Source: Sporopachydermia quercuum
Taxonomy: Eukaryota > Ascomycota > Sporopachydermiomycetes > Sporopachydermiales > Sporopachydermiaceae
Direction: 5' to 3'
Length of the DNA stretch: 64,000 bases
Assembly (NCBI GenBank): GCA_001599295.1
Contig: BCGN01000003.1
Span: forward strand, 1,155,148 to 1,219,147
Position 1 is the stretch's first letter; each line of letters begins with the position of its first letter. Positions 44,229 through 54,594 of this stretch are shown here, in pieces. Under the pieces are notes generated by a model. The model was not told the origin of the DNA. It made no database searches and saw only the letters and a program-made list of their open reading frames with translations. A program made the position numbers and the translations under genes.

Positions 44229-47207
44229 TCACACGTTATAACTATAAGTAGGGAAAGTGCTGTTTGCTGATCTCCTAAGGAAAAATTTCCTAATCTCATC
44301 AACAATCCAAACAGAGCTTGTGAATAATGTGAGAAATACTAAATCGAGTAATGAAAGAGCTTCTGTTTGGAAGACCCTCTGCAAGAATGGTAAATATATA
44401 ACAGCAAATTGACCTAAGATACTTGCCCCTACAGCTAGATTGAACATTGAATTTGAGAATAATCCTAGTTCAAATACTGATTTAGTTGCAGAACGACAAG
44501 TTAATGCATTGAACATATCAAAGAAAACAAAGCATGTAAATGTCATTGTTTCATCTCTAGCAGTTGTGACTTTTTCATCCATTTCTCTGACATAAACATA
44601 CAAAGTACCCAGGAGGATTATTATTCCTGATTGCAAAACTTTGGAGATCAAAGCTTTTGTCAATATAGGTTCACTTTTAGCTCTTGGTGGTTTATTCATA
44701 ATTGAATGATCAACAGGCTCAACACCTAAACTTTGAGCTGGGGGTCCATCCATAAGAATATTGATCCATAAGATTTGCATAGCATTCAAAGGATTTGATA
44801 GTTTTAAACAAGTGCATACGGCGATCAAACTAAGGGCTGCAACACTGGTACTTAATTGGAAACTAAGGAAGTTTTGAATGTTATAGAAAATGCTTTTCCC
44901 TTCTTCGATTGCCGTTAAAATAGTGCTCATATCGTCATCAGTGAGAATCATATCAGCAGCTTCCTTTGCAACATCAGTACCCATCTTACCCATAGCAATA
45001 CCAATATCAGCTAATTTCAAAGCAGGAGCATCATTAACACCATCACCAGTCATGGCAACAACATCATTATCTAACTGCAGAGCTCTTACAATTGTCATTT
45101 TATGTTCAGGAGTAGTACGAGCAAAAATAGAGACGTATCTAATTGCTGAAGATAGTTGCTCNGGTGTTAATGACGATAATTGTTCGCCATTCATAACAGG
45201 ATTCCCATGTATTGTATCAATGGGCATGTTTAATTGTTTTGCAATACTTAAAGCTGTTGATTCCGAATCGCCTGTAATCATGATAACTCGAACTCCACCT
45301 GCCATTAATTTCTCAATTGCACTTCTAACTTTAGGTCTAGGTGGATCATACATACCAACTAAGCCCAAGAAAGAGAGTCCAGATAGTTGTAAATCATCAT
45401 TATTATTATAATCATCATCATTGTCAGAGTTTTCAGATTCCTGCAAAGGTTCACCAGTAGCAAAAGATAACATGCGTAGTCCGCCAGATGCCATAGAATC
45501 AGCGGTTTTTTGCACCATTTCTTTGAACTCATCAGTGATAGGCTTGGTAATAACAGCGCCAGCTTGATTAGTTGTAGTATATGTTTTACAACCAACCAAC
45601 AATCTTTCAACAGCTCCCTTAACATAAGTACTTCTCTTACTTGAATCATTGGATGTAACATTAACTGCCATCCATTTTCTAGATGACGAAAATGGTACTT
45701 CTAAAGATCTCGTATAGGAAGGTCTTAAATCATTCATTTGAAATCTACTAAGAACTTCCATCAGAGCAATATCAGTGGGGTTTCCTATGTACTTTGAAGT
45801 TCCTTCAGAAAACTTTGCATTGTTGCATAAAGAAGCCGATGACAATAAAGCGTGAATCAACTTGGTAGGGACTAAAGATGAGCTAGTGGTACGTAATCCA
45901 TGATCATTGCTTGGAATACTTATGGCATCACTTTCCTTTCTTTCACAGGTCCAGAGTTTAGTAACAGTCATATGATTTTGCGTCAGAGTACCAGTTTTAT
46001 CAGAACAAATAACATTGACACAACCTAAAGTTTCAACTGATGGTAATCTACGAACAATAGCTTTCTGTTTAGCCATTCGTAAAACACCTAATGCCAAAGT
46101 AACAGTTACAACAATGGGTAATCCTTCAGGAATTGCAGCAACAGCCAATGAAACAGAAATAGTAAACATTTCTAACCACGATCTACCCTGGATAACGCCA
46201 ATCAAACAAATCAAACCAACAATAGCAAAAGAAATGACAGATAAATCTTGAGATAATTTCCCCATAACCAGCTGCAAAGGAGTTTTGGGTTTTTCTATGT
46301 CACTCATCATTTGGAAAACCTGACCAAATGCTGTTTCTTTACCAGTTCCAATGACAATCCCTGTTCCATGACCCTCTCTCACCAAAGTGCCCATAAATGC
46401 TATATTGTTTCTTCGGGTAATTGGTACAACAGTGTTTACCGGAAGATCAGGATAGTGATTGGAGTTCTGGTGCGGTTGTGGACTATCGATATTTTTAGAG
46501 CTTTTATTGGCTGGCTTGTTTTCACCGGTCAAATTACTTTCATCAATTTTTAAATGGACAGCTTCAACCAAACGTACATCAGCAGGAATTCTATCACCTA
46601 CTGAAAAATGAACTACATCACCAGGAACTAAGCTGGAAGCTAAAACTGTAGATGTGTGACCTGATCGCGTTAAATGAGCCTCAGCAGGGACTAATTCATT
46701 TAGTTTCTTCAAAGATTGTTCTGATCGATATTCTTGAACAAACCCCACTGTAACAACAATGATAATAGCAATTGATATTGAGATAGCATCATCTCTATTT
46801 CCCATAAGAAATGATACAAATGCAGACCCACCCAAAATCAAGATCAAAGGATTTTCATAGAACTGTTGCAAAAATTTTATATATATAGGGTCTTCTTCGT
46901 CATGTCCCATATCATTTACACCATATCGAACTCTTCGTAATGTAACATCTGAATTTGATGTCAATCCAGTAGTGATATCAACTTGAAACGTTTGAGCCAC
47001 TTCTTCAATAGTTTTAGTACAGTAAATAGCCGATGGACTTGCATCAGGTGTTCCACTGGGTGTAATTGTTGATCTTATCGAATTGTTACTTATTTCTGTA
47101 CTAGGAGTGGGTAATCCTGGATTGGAAGTTGGTAATCCTGAGTCTCCCCGGGTATTGCTATTGGTATTGAACCTATTAGCTAAACCTGAAGACGGAGTAT
47201 AAGACAT
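44229..47207 (-). CDS. PMR1: Golgi Ca2+/Mn2+ P-type ATPase Pmr1 (SPCA)
   Basis: Pmr1 pumps Ca2+ and Mn2+ into the Golgi at the cost of ATP, supporting glycosylation, sorting and Mn2+ detoxification. The 992 residues (Saccharomyces 950) begin at the ATG at 47205-47207 with a Ser/Thr/Asn-rich tail. Motifs in order: LTGENKP in the actuator domain; [13 protein letters not shown] in M4; [15 protein letters not shown] with phosphorylated Asp403; [32 protein letters not shown]; and [18 protein letters not shown] in M6, the SPCA ion-site motif. About ten membrane segments are visible. The Leu of DKTGTL (residue 408) is a CTG codon at 45984-45986, which fixes the genetic code. One N lies in the frame. 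It is a single exon, convergent with KIP3. Confidence 0.96.
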   Translation of the reverse strand: MSYTPSSGLANRFNTNSNTRGDSGLPTSNPGLPTPSTEISNNSIRSTITPSGTPDASPSAIYCTKTIEEVAQTFQVDITTGLTSNSDVTLRRVRYGVNDMGHDEEDPIYIKFLQQFYENPLILILGGSAFVSFLMGNRDDAISISIAIIIVVTVGFVQEYRSEQSLKKLNELVPAEAHLTRSGHTSTVLASSLVPGDVVHFSVGDRIPADVRLVEAVHLKIDESNLTGENKPANKSSKNIDSPQPHQNSNHYPDLPVNTVVPITRRNNIAFMGTLVREGHGTGIVIGTGKETAFGQVFQMMSDIEKPKTPLQLVMGKLSQDLSVISFAIVGLICLIGVIQGRSWLEMFTISVSLAVAAIPEGLPIVVTVTLALGVLRMAKQKAIVRRLPSVETLGCVNVICSDKTGTLTQNHMTVTKLWTCERKESDAISIPSNDHGLRTTSSSLVPTKLIHALLSSASLCNNAKFSEGTSKYIGNPTDIALMEVLSRFQMNDLRPSYTRSLEVPFSSSRKWMAVNVTSNDSSKRSTYVKGAVERLLVGCKTYTTTNQAGAVITKPITDEFKEMVQKTADSMASGGLRMLSFATGEPLQESENSDNDDDYNNNDDLQLSGLSFLGLVGMYDPPRPKVRSAIEKLMAGGVRVIMITGDSESTALSIAKQLNMPIDTIHGNPVMNGEQLSSLTXEQLSSAIRYVSIFARTTPEHKMTIVRALQLDNDVVAMTGDGVNDAPALKLADIGIAMGKMGTDVAKEAADMILTDDDMSTILTAIEEGKSIFYNIQNFLSFQLSTSVAALSLIAVCTCLKLSNPLNAMQILWINILMDGPPAQSLGVEPVDHSIMNKPPRAKSEPILTKALISKVLQSGIIILLGTLYVYVREMDEKVTTARDETMTFTCFVFFDMFNALTCRSATKSVFELGLFSNSMFNLAVGASILGQFAVIYLPFLQRVFQTEALSLLDLVFLTLFTSSVWIVDEIRKFFLRRSANSTFPTYSYNV

Positions 47208-48985
47208 TATTAACAGATGTATAAATTGTCTAATATAATGCCTAGAATTTTAACTTAATACTTTAGTGTTATGTTTCTTAAGTTTCAAATTTGATATCTC
47301 TCTAAATGTTGTTCTAACTGCTAATGTGCATGTGCAATGTAAAACATAAAGAATGCTCAATGTACTATTAGTAGCTTGTGTAGTACGCTACAGGTTCCAT
47401 ACACGCTTAGATGGATTATCAGTGCTTGAGAAGTTAGAGAATACCAGTTAATAACTTATAAAATTCATCAATCATATACCAAATAAATAACGCAATTACC
47501 AATTGACAAATCTTTACTTATAAGAAAGATCTTTGTTTTCACTCAAGCTGGCAGGATATATCACCACAAGTTGTAACTACTCAATTGCAAGTTGGACTTA
47601 TGAAATCTATCACCACTGAACAAAAGGGGAACAACAACAACCTTGCACGAGGATCATAGCAACACTTCAATTCAGTAGAGAAGAAGTTCCTCGTAATTGC
47701 TAAGTTACCAAGATGTTCCTAAAATTTGTACTTTCCTTTCCTCTTATTTGTCTTTATATAGAGTGATGGCTACAATACAGCGCTCAATCATAAATGTTTC
47801 TGGTATAATTATCACTTCAAGGCAGTGAAAAAAATGAGCTTTCAACCTGAGATTTGGCGGAAGGGTCTGGGCAAGGTTAAAAGAATTGTAACGCTTTCAC
47901 AAATGTCTAGAAAGGGCAATAGAAAGCTTCAAGGAGGTGGAGGGTCTGGCGGAAATGATCGGATTGGTTGGTGAAAGGAGACGGGGAGTGAATATTGATC
48001 GTAGAATGTAAGTAGTACGGGAATGTGATATCGAATGAGATATTCTCAATTCTGGTTGGGTTTAGGAGTACTTATAAGAAGCCGGGATAATCATATAGCA
48101 GTATTTNGTTAGTGAACGTATGATAGATGGTAGTTATGATTATTGTTGATAAGATTTGAGGTCATATGTCATAATGTTTGATCTTCAGAGTCGATATAGG
48201 GTCTGGAAATAACGAGAACAAAATATGGGTTATTGACAAGAATAAGAATTTTCAAAATTGAATTAATTTAATAACACAATTTTTCAGGCATATTATAATC
48301 AAGTTTGCAGAAGTTTCCTTATTGATTTCAAGCCTTCTAAGTCGAATTGAGCGATCACACTTAACTCTTACTCCGACCACACTCACCATCACGTCTCAAG
48401 ATTGATAATTTGCATAAAAAGATGTTATGTTACCGTTTACAGTGGAGAGAGATGTGAGGTTGTGTCATATACATCTTCACAATATTGATATTTCTAGTTG
48501 TTTCACAGAAAGGCATATGAACATGGGAATCAATGAACAGGTGTGGGTTAAATAGCATCGGAAGTTGAAATTGGCCATTTTAACGGAATGATTTCATACT
48601 TAGTTCGTTACTTGTAATTGACATTGATGGTGACTCATAGGGTAGATATTGGTAAAAGGATCAATCAGTAAGACTTACCAAAACAGAAAATAGTGCAGTG
48701 TTTGTTCGAGACACAACAAGTGGATTCCATATGTTGAAGGAATAAAAGATAGAAAAATCAAGATAATTGATCGAAAGAAGTTGTTGTATTAAAAACAGAT
48801 TCTAGTAATTGTTGGGTCCTTTGTTGATTCCGCTTGATAGTCTCAAGTATAGGTGTCATCATTTCTGTTATTAGTATTGGTAGTAATCTAAAGGGCGAGT
48901 CCATTTGTTCAGTGCTCATTTCTAATTCACGCATACATATTCAACACATCCCAATTGCATCATTGTTTGATATTTATTCCTCATA
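47208..48985. other. Divergent intergenic region PMR1 / GMH1
   Basis: About 1.8 kb with both promoters. I found no ORF of interest, no tRNA-like B box and no repeat. One N at 48107. Confidence 0.5.
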
Positions 48986-49990
48986 ATGTCAGAAACAAGC
49001 TTCAGTAATTCAAACGATCATATATTCTCATCGGGGAATAAACTACGACATTCCAACTTGTCTTCAGTCTCATTAAACTCAGGATCATCAAGATTCAACT
49101 CCCCAGTCCCAATTGGTGCTCAAGCAGACACATATTCAGTACGAAGCGGACGATCTGTTCAATTTTCAGCAAATACAAGTAATGGAGGAAATCAGTTTCT
49201 GAGAAAAAAGCTGAACTATTCGCGAGTACCTGTGTTTTTCAAAAGGTAATACTAATTGATTTCATTGATTCCTTGAAATATGTCTAATTGGAACGCATTG
49301 CTAACCTCTAAATCTAGATTGCTGAAACCGCCAACTCTAGATTTTGAAACAGCCATTTGGGAAATATTCTATCTAGTGGTATCTCCTAGGAGAGTCTATC
49401 GCTCGTTATATTATCATGTATGTACACTTGTTCTGAAGATTATGATAGTTTTATGCATTACTGGGTGACTAACAATCATTAATAGAAACGTATGTGATGA
49501 GATCAATAAAGTAATTAACAAATTTGGGTTATGTCTAGGATCTATAACTTATATTAACATATTTCTTCCTTAAATAGAAACAAAAAACTCTTGGGCAAGA
49601 GATGATCCGTCATTTGTCATACTGATCACAGGCTTTCTTGTTGTTTCGGCGATTGGCTGGGGTTTAGCATATTCACCGAGTTTTTTTTCAATCCTAAAAC
49701 TGATTGTGTATATGGTTGTTGTAGACTTTTTCCTTTTGGGATTGGTAATTGCAACTGTTGGGTGGTTTTTAGCCGATCGTTTTTTACATGTGAAGCGAAG
49801 ATCAAGTGTTGACGGTATACTCGGTACTTCTAATATTGGGTCAGAAGGAGTTGGTACTGAGATTGAATGGGCGTATTGTTTTGATGTTCATTGCAATGCA
49901 TTCTTAATTGTTTGGATCGCTTTATACTTAATTCAGTTTATTTTGTTACCTTTGTTATCCTTAAATAACTGGTAAGTGTTGTTCCTGTTG

Positions 49991-50024
<34 letters not shown>

Positions 50025-50336
50025 ATTAGGAATATAGCTAACATATGCTTCAGGTTCTCTATTTTCTTGGGTAATTCTTTATACTTTGTCACCATAGTGT
50101 ACTACAGTATAATTACGTTTTATGGTTATAACAGTACGTTGATTTTTTTTTTTAGTTTATTTGCTATGGAAGTAGGAGAAAATTAGATCCTAACTACGCT
50201 TTTTGCAGCGTTACCATTTTTAGAACACACGCAGATAATTCTTGCACCAATTCCTGTATTATTTGTGTTGTACATCATATCATTAATACTGGGGTTCAAT
50301 ATTTCTAAAGCTATGGTTGATTTTTACTTCAACTGA
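48986..50336 (+). CDS. GMH1: Gmh1 / UNC-50 family Golgi membrane protein (six exons, one of 4 bases)
   Basis: UNC-50/Gmh1 proteins are five-span Golgi membrane proteins linked to Arf-GEF function (Gea1/Gea2) and receptor trafficking. Exons: 48986-49245, 49318-49417, 49486-49489, 49578-49971, 50054-50133, 50209-50336, total 966 bases and 321 residues. Introns are 72, 68, 88, 82 and 75 bases, each GT-AG with a CTAAC or TTAAC branch. Residues 1-80 are a Ser/Asn-rich tail; from FFKRLLKPPTLDFETAIWE on, the protein follows UNC-50: SPRRVYRSLYYH, KQTKNSWARDDPSF, IATVGWFL, EWAYCFDVHCNAF, FLGNSLYFV, YNTLPFLEHT, then LGFNISK. The KQTKNSWARDD block exists only if the 4-base exon AAAC is included; skipping it shifts the frame. 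Intron 4 is largely a TGA repeat. This is very intron-rich for a yeast gene. Confidence 0.92.
49486..49489 (+). other. GMH1: 4-base microexon of GMH1
   Basis: The four bases AAAC lie between a complete 3' signal (TGACTAAC at 49466-49473, then TTAATAG) and a complete 5' signal (GTATGT at 49490). The next intron ends TATTAAC (49552-49558) to AAATAG at 49577. Including AAAC gives CAT-AAA-CAA-ACA-AAA-AAC-TCT-TGG, that is HKQTKNSW as in the family. Skipping it leaves the frame wrong. Transcript data are absent, so this is an inference from sequence. Confidence 0.85.
49991..50024. repeat. (TGA)11 microsatellite inside GMH1 intron 4
   Basis: Thirty-four bases of perfect TGA repeat fill over a third of the 82-base intron 49972-50053, between the 5' splice site and the GCTAAC branch. 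Confidence 0.95.
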
Positions 50337-50734
50337 ACGAGAGTTAATTGATATAGGAACAATATAAACTGGAGACTGGGAAAATCAAATTTCAACATGA
50401 GAATCTCAGTAATATTCTAGTTTTCATATAAGGAGTCAAGTAAAACTAGTTGCTTTAGCGGCATCAGTTAAGCAATGTGAAAAATTTAAGTATGACACAT
50501 CTTACGATTGTATAAGTAGTTGCCAAATGAAGAAAAACAACGAGTGTTCATCTAGTAAACAAATATTGACAACTATGCTGTATTTTTCTACAAGTTCTAT
50601 CAGTTGGGCTACTTTACAATAAAATCTACAAAGATAATAAGTAAGAAAACGAACAAGTATCATTATTATCCGTCTAACTAAGGATTTACATGTTCATACT
50701 CATACAATTCCAACCATACTTTGTCAACTCTAAT
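50337..50734. other. Convergent spacer GMH1 / 158-residue gene
   Basis: About 400 AT-rich bases of 3' flanks. Nothing else is seen. Confidence 0.5.
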
Positions 50735-51334
50735 CTATTCTTCGTCAGAAATTTCTTCCTGGCCAAATGTGCAAATTCCAGAGAAATCATTGTCTGCAAT
50801 ATTAGCATCAGGAGGACATACACCTTTGAAAATCAATGTAGGAGCAGCTCTATCATTTTCTTGCTCAGTCTTCTTAGTTGAATTGTAGAGTTCATTTTCC
50901 AAATCAGCCTCTGTTTCACCTTGTTTCACTTTGTAAAAGGAAATATGAATATCTCTATTGTTTAACTGTGCGTAAAGATGGTACCTCGTATCTAGAAAGT
51001 CCTCTAGTTTATTGTATTGGATAGTGCCTGTGGCTGTGCCTGTGAATTTGCTAACAGTTGCTCCAACTGCTAATATCGGATTATTGAGTACTTGCAGCTA
51101 GAATAAAATTGTTAGTATATATAATCATTTCGATCCGACTAAATACTGTCCATCCTATTATTCTGATCTATTGTTTCTTTCTTCTTGGATGTTAACTCTT
51201 CGAACCTTAGTAAAACTTACATAGAACCCTGAGACCCCGAAGGGAGAGCAATGAACTTCCAGAGTACTTGGATATGAATAAGCAAATTTAGGATCTAATT
51301 GTTGCTTGCTTGAAGTCCGTGCAACTTGAGCCAT
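50735..51334 (-). CDS. Unrecognised 158-residue protein (two exons)
   Basis: Exon 1 is 51334-51221 and exon 2 is 51097-50735. The 123-base intron has GTAAGT, TACTAAC and TTCTAG and preserves the frame. The product begins MAQVARTSSKQQLDPKFAYS, continues STLEVHCSPFGVSGFY-LQVLNNPIL across the splice, then AVGATVSKFTGTATGTIQYNKL and DTRYHLYAQLNNRDIHISFYK, which reads like a small beta-rich domain. The tail is acidic (EADLENEL, QEENDRA-type) and ends FGQEEISDEE. No signal peptide, membrane segment or catalytic motif is visible. The clean splice signals and continuous frame make it a probable real gene; I do not recognise the family and assign no function. It diverges from CMS1. Confidence 0.7.
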
Positions 51335-52107
51335 TCTCTATATTCTTATGGTGATATATTATTTATATGCTGATGCTATGTTGAAACGCACGTTTTCTTT
51401 TATTCTTGATTCATCAGTAACCTAATTAAACAAAATGTAATAGTATTCTGCTTATATAGCAAGTCTTCTTAATCACAAATATTACGTTCAATCATAAACA
51501 TATTGCTTCGCCTAAAACTACAGTTACTTGAAAATACAAGATACATCCAACTCTTTTTATTCAGTTATCTTTCTCCGTTAGTCACAACAGATCAGATCAT
51601 ATCACTCATCATCCATCTCTCCACCATCTAGAACAGCCCTCCTCTGCATATTCGAACTTTGGAAGAACCCTTATTACTATTCTTGGTCAGAAAGCTTTCT
51701 TTTTGAGTCAGCATGAGCTCTATGGTGTTTTTATGCGAGCCTATGCGCATTTTAGCATGATATATCCCGATAAAGAAATTGTGGCTCGACAGTTGTAAAC
51801 TTTAAAAAGTTTGAGAGAGATAGAAAAATATTTATAGTGTGTGAAATGAGAGGCATAGAAGAATTTGTGAAGTTCATAGAATGCGAACTTATAATTAAAG
51901 AAAAAGATTACTTACTTTGATGGAGAAAACGACTAGGTTGATTGATATAGAAATAGAAGATAGGGCGAAAGGAAAGGAGAAGAAAGGATTTTGATTGAAT
52001 AGTTTCAATAGGTGCTGAAATTGTAGTTGTCGTTCAATCTTTGCTTTGAATAGTCGATTCCTGTGAAAGATCTGGGGTTTTGTATAGACACTGCTTGTCA
52101 AATTGCG
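51335..52107. other. Divergent intergenic region 158-residue gene / CMS1
   Basis: About 770 bases with both promoters. CTCATC at 51605-51610 matches the PAC core in reverse but lies 500 bases from CMS1, and GAAAAATATTT near 51822 is only vaguely RRPE-like. Regulation like MPP10 is possible but weakly supported. Confidence 0.4.
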
Positions 52108-52992
52108 ATGTCAAAAATTACATCAGATAGCACAGCTCCAGATGAGCTGGATGATGGGCTTGAATATGAAGTTGAGGAGAATGTTTCTGAGGAAGCAATG
52201 GCAGCAGAGGGAATTCGCCTGGAAGAGCTGCCTGATGAGTCTGATTCTGATATTGAAGTGAGCGATAATAAAGATGCGAAGACTAAGAAAAGGCGAAAGA
52301 ATGAAGGACATATTGAAAAGAAAAGACAAAAGTTTCAATTAATAACTGAGCAAAAGCAAAACCTTTGGAATTTAAGTCCGGATCTTCTTGTTGATTTTAT
52401 CTTGAATAAAGCAAGAGTCATAAATCCAGATTTATCAACATTGGAATTGAGTGATAAATATGGTCTTCAGCAATCGAATATTCAAGTGACAGGTTCTTGG
52501 GATAAGCAAAGAAATTTGGATGGATATAATAGTTTTTTGAAAAACTATTTTCCTCGGTTTTTGAAGAAGGATGATACAAGTTCTGGTTGGATTATAATTT
52601 TAGCTATGTCTGCTATACGGGTTTGCGATATCCTGAGAGCAACAAGAAGCAATAAAAATAACCTTAAGGCTATCAAACTGATATCGAAAAATAAGTTGAA
52701 AGATGATGAGAAAATTATAAATGCAAGTGAGCACATCAAAAAGAAACTGTTCATAAGTACACCATTAAGATTACAGAAGTTGGTTGATTTAGGTGTTATC
52801 AAAAAGGAATCATTGAAAAAGAATCTTAAAGGTGTTGTTATAGATTCCAGTTATCTCAATGCTAAGCAGCAATCAGTATGGGATGTTGATTTAATTGATA
52901 AATTCCTACCTTTTTTCAAGAGTGAGATCCTGTCATTAAAGGCCGATGAAACAGAAAGCCGAAATTCTGGATTCAAGATTTACCTCTATTAA
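52108..52992 (+). CDS. CMS1: Cms1 / CMSS1 family, 90S pre-ribosome associated
   Basis: Cms1 is a nucleolar helicase-like-fold protein found with U3-containing 90S pre-ribosomes. The start is the ATG at 52108-52110; an upstream in-frame GTG at 52063 is not needed. The 294 residues have an acidic N-terminal third (DELDDGLEYEVEENVSEE, DESDSDIEVSD), a basic stretch KTKKRRKNEGHIEKKRQKFQL, then the conserved core: LSPDLLVDFILNKARVINPDLSTLEL, FLKNYFPRF, GWIIILAMSAIRVCDILRA, FISTPLRLQKLVDLG and GVVIDSSYLNAKQQSVWD followed by LIDKFLPFF. The FISTPLR-LVDLG and VIDSSYxxxKQ blocks are characteristic of the family. It is a single exon and, like MPP10 in this window, belongs to small-subunit processing. Confidence 0.88.
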   Translation: MSKITSDSTAPDELDDGLEYEVEENVSEEAMAAEGIRLEELPDESDSDIEVSDNKDAKTKKRRKNEGHIEKKRQKFQLITEQKQNLWNLSPDLLVDFILNKARVINPDLSTLELSDKYGLQQSNIQVTGSWDKQRNLDGYNSFLKNYFPRFLKKDDTSSGWIIILAMSAIRVCDILRATRSNKNNLKAIKLISKNKLKDDEKIINASEHIKKKLFISTPLRLQKLVDLGVIKKESLKKNLKGVVIDSSYLNAKQQSVWDVDLIDKFLPFFKSEILSLKADETESRNSGFKIYLY

Positions 52993-53445
52993 ATTCCTTT
53001 TTCTTCACTCTCGTTTCTTACATGTATCAATCATACCATTTTCCCCAATTTTAAAGCAGTTGGTAGACGTGAATCATTAAAAATACATTTATGAGTATTC
53101 ATTTTCACTAGTTCAGCTTTCGGCAGCTTGATTTGTAGAATAACTGTGGGTTATGCTGCGATCTTAAACGTTTGGAACTGACAATAAGACAAATATTTAA
53201 CAAGGCTAAAACACCGATATATGTGTGAATTATTATTTATTTAAGCCTGAATTGTTTTCGAAGTAATTCGTAGTGTATCAAGAACGAATTCTCTCAAAAG
53301 TTCCTTTAAATCAATAATATAGCTAAGTGTAGGCTTAAACAAAAATGTTGGATTGATCAGAAACGATTTGCCCAAAATCTAATATTCTTAATTCTTACTT
53401 GAATCCATATTAGATAAAGATTGTTATATAAGAAATGTTTCCTTT

Positions 53446-53608
53446 AGCGACTGGAGCCATAAGACTTCTTCTACAAAGCTCTATGCAATAGCATTCCCAC
53501 ACTCTGCTTAATTTTAAGGTTCCTTTACCCAATGAACCAAGGAGAAGGCAGTTGCTATATGGTACCAAAGCTTCAGGATCTTTGCATACTTCATGCAAAG
53601 GCGTCGCT
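53446..53608. other. Possible structured RNA element
   Basis: AGCGAC (53446-53451) and GTCGCT (53603-53608) can close a stem around about 150 bases. Inside are an 8-bp perfect hairpin CTTTGCAT-ACTTC-ATGCAAAG (53580-53600) and a GGTTC/GAACC hairpin near 53518-53538. The segment is less AT-rich than its surroundings. It lacks the diagnostic sequences of U1, U2, U4, U5, U6, U3, SRP or RNase P RNA that I know, and the strand is unknown. Confidence 0.25.
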
Positions 53609-54122
53609 TGAATTAAGTAAGAAGTTGTATACACATTTTATAAATAGGTTTTCGGTTCAAGAATGATCTCGGATTGCTTATCATGTATTGAAAATCGAGA
53701 GTATCACAAAAAAACACGATGCACATGCGACTAAAAATTGAAGCTGACTACATTTACTTTGATGTATGAAAGCAAACCGAACCAGTTGATAGTTTTGCTC
53801 TACTTATAATTTACTCAAGTTTCATCTATTGAAGAATAAATATTCTCCACTCAATTTAAATCTTCATAATAAAAACCTTCTAAAAGAAAAGTCTACTCTC
53901 AGCAGATTATTTCTTTATTTTTAGGTTCTATTCAATGCATAATCATGCATGAAAACAGCAATATCGAGTAATCTTCACTTGAAAGGCTTGAGNTATTCAA
54001 CGACTATCTAAGTATACATTACTTCATGTTCAATTATTAGAACTTGTTAAGTAGCCATAAATATTGTCTCATTACTAATTTGACGAGCAAGTTGTAAGAT
54101 TGACAGTTTCAGAATTACAGAA

Positions 54123-54287
54123 ATGAGACTGAACAAAGACGGCGGACATATTTTCAGTGATGCTCAGAGACCTGACGATTCTAGCCACCTGACAACCAGC
54201 AACGAATATCATGTATATCTGAAGACAGAAGAAGGTATCCATGAATACGTCACTTCATTACAAACCCGAATTAGGAATTCATTATAG
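54123..54287 (+). CDS. Small ORF of 54 residues, doubtful
   Basis: ATG-to-TAG frame encoding MRLNKDGGHIFSDAQRPDDS and onward, polar and somewhat richer in GC than its surroundings. No homology is recognised and there is no supporting element. It could be part of a 5' leader of the next gene or chance. Confidence 0.2.
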   Translation: MRLNKDGGHIFSDAQRPDDSSHLTTSNEYHVYLKTEEGIHEYVTSLQTRIRNSL

Positions 54288-54373
54288 TTGTTCCTTTTTC
54301 AAAACAGTAGATCTCCGATTGACTTGCCTCTTAAAACGAAAATAGTTACCTCATACCTAACTACAAGTTGTAG

Positions 54374-54428
54374 GCACAGATGTTATCAGCACAGATGTTA
54401 TCAGCACAGATGTTATCAGCACAGATGT
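54374..54428. repeat. 15-bp tandem repeat, 3.7 copies
   Basis: GCACAGATGTTATCA is repeated three times exactly (54374, 54389, 54404) with a partial fourth copy. It is intergenic. Confidence 0.95.
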
Positions 54429-54540
54429 AATTATTCTCACCTTCATCAAAACATCTCAAAACAATCTACACTCTTGGATACTCAAAGCCTTACATAAGTT
54501 CTTTTACTATGTAATCCATATAAAACCTACTTCCACTCCT

Positions 54541-54594
54541 ACATTAAACATTGTACATTAAACATTGTACATTAAACATTGTACATTAAACATT
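54541..54594. repeat. 14-bp tandem repeat, 3.9 copies
   Basis: ACATTAAACATTGT is repeated exactly three times (54541, 54555, 54569) with a nearly complete fourth copy. It lies 110 bases from the preceding array and has an unrelated unit. Confidence 0.95.

Noticed and set aside
49286-49975. GMH1 as a frameshifted or fragmented gene
   Set aside because: The 4-base exon with complete splice signals on both sides restores the conserved block and the frame, so no damage needs to be assumed.
53410-53634. Minus-strand 74-codon ORF
   Set aside because: It starts at GTG, has no recognised product, and overlaps the hairpin-rich segment, which explains the local composition better.
54374-54594. CRISPR-like array
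   Set aside because: Units are directly adjacent without spacers, only 14-15 bases long, and the genome is eukaryotic.
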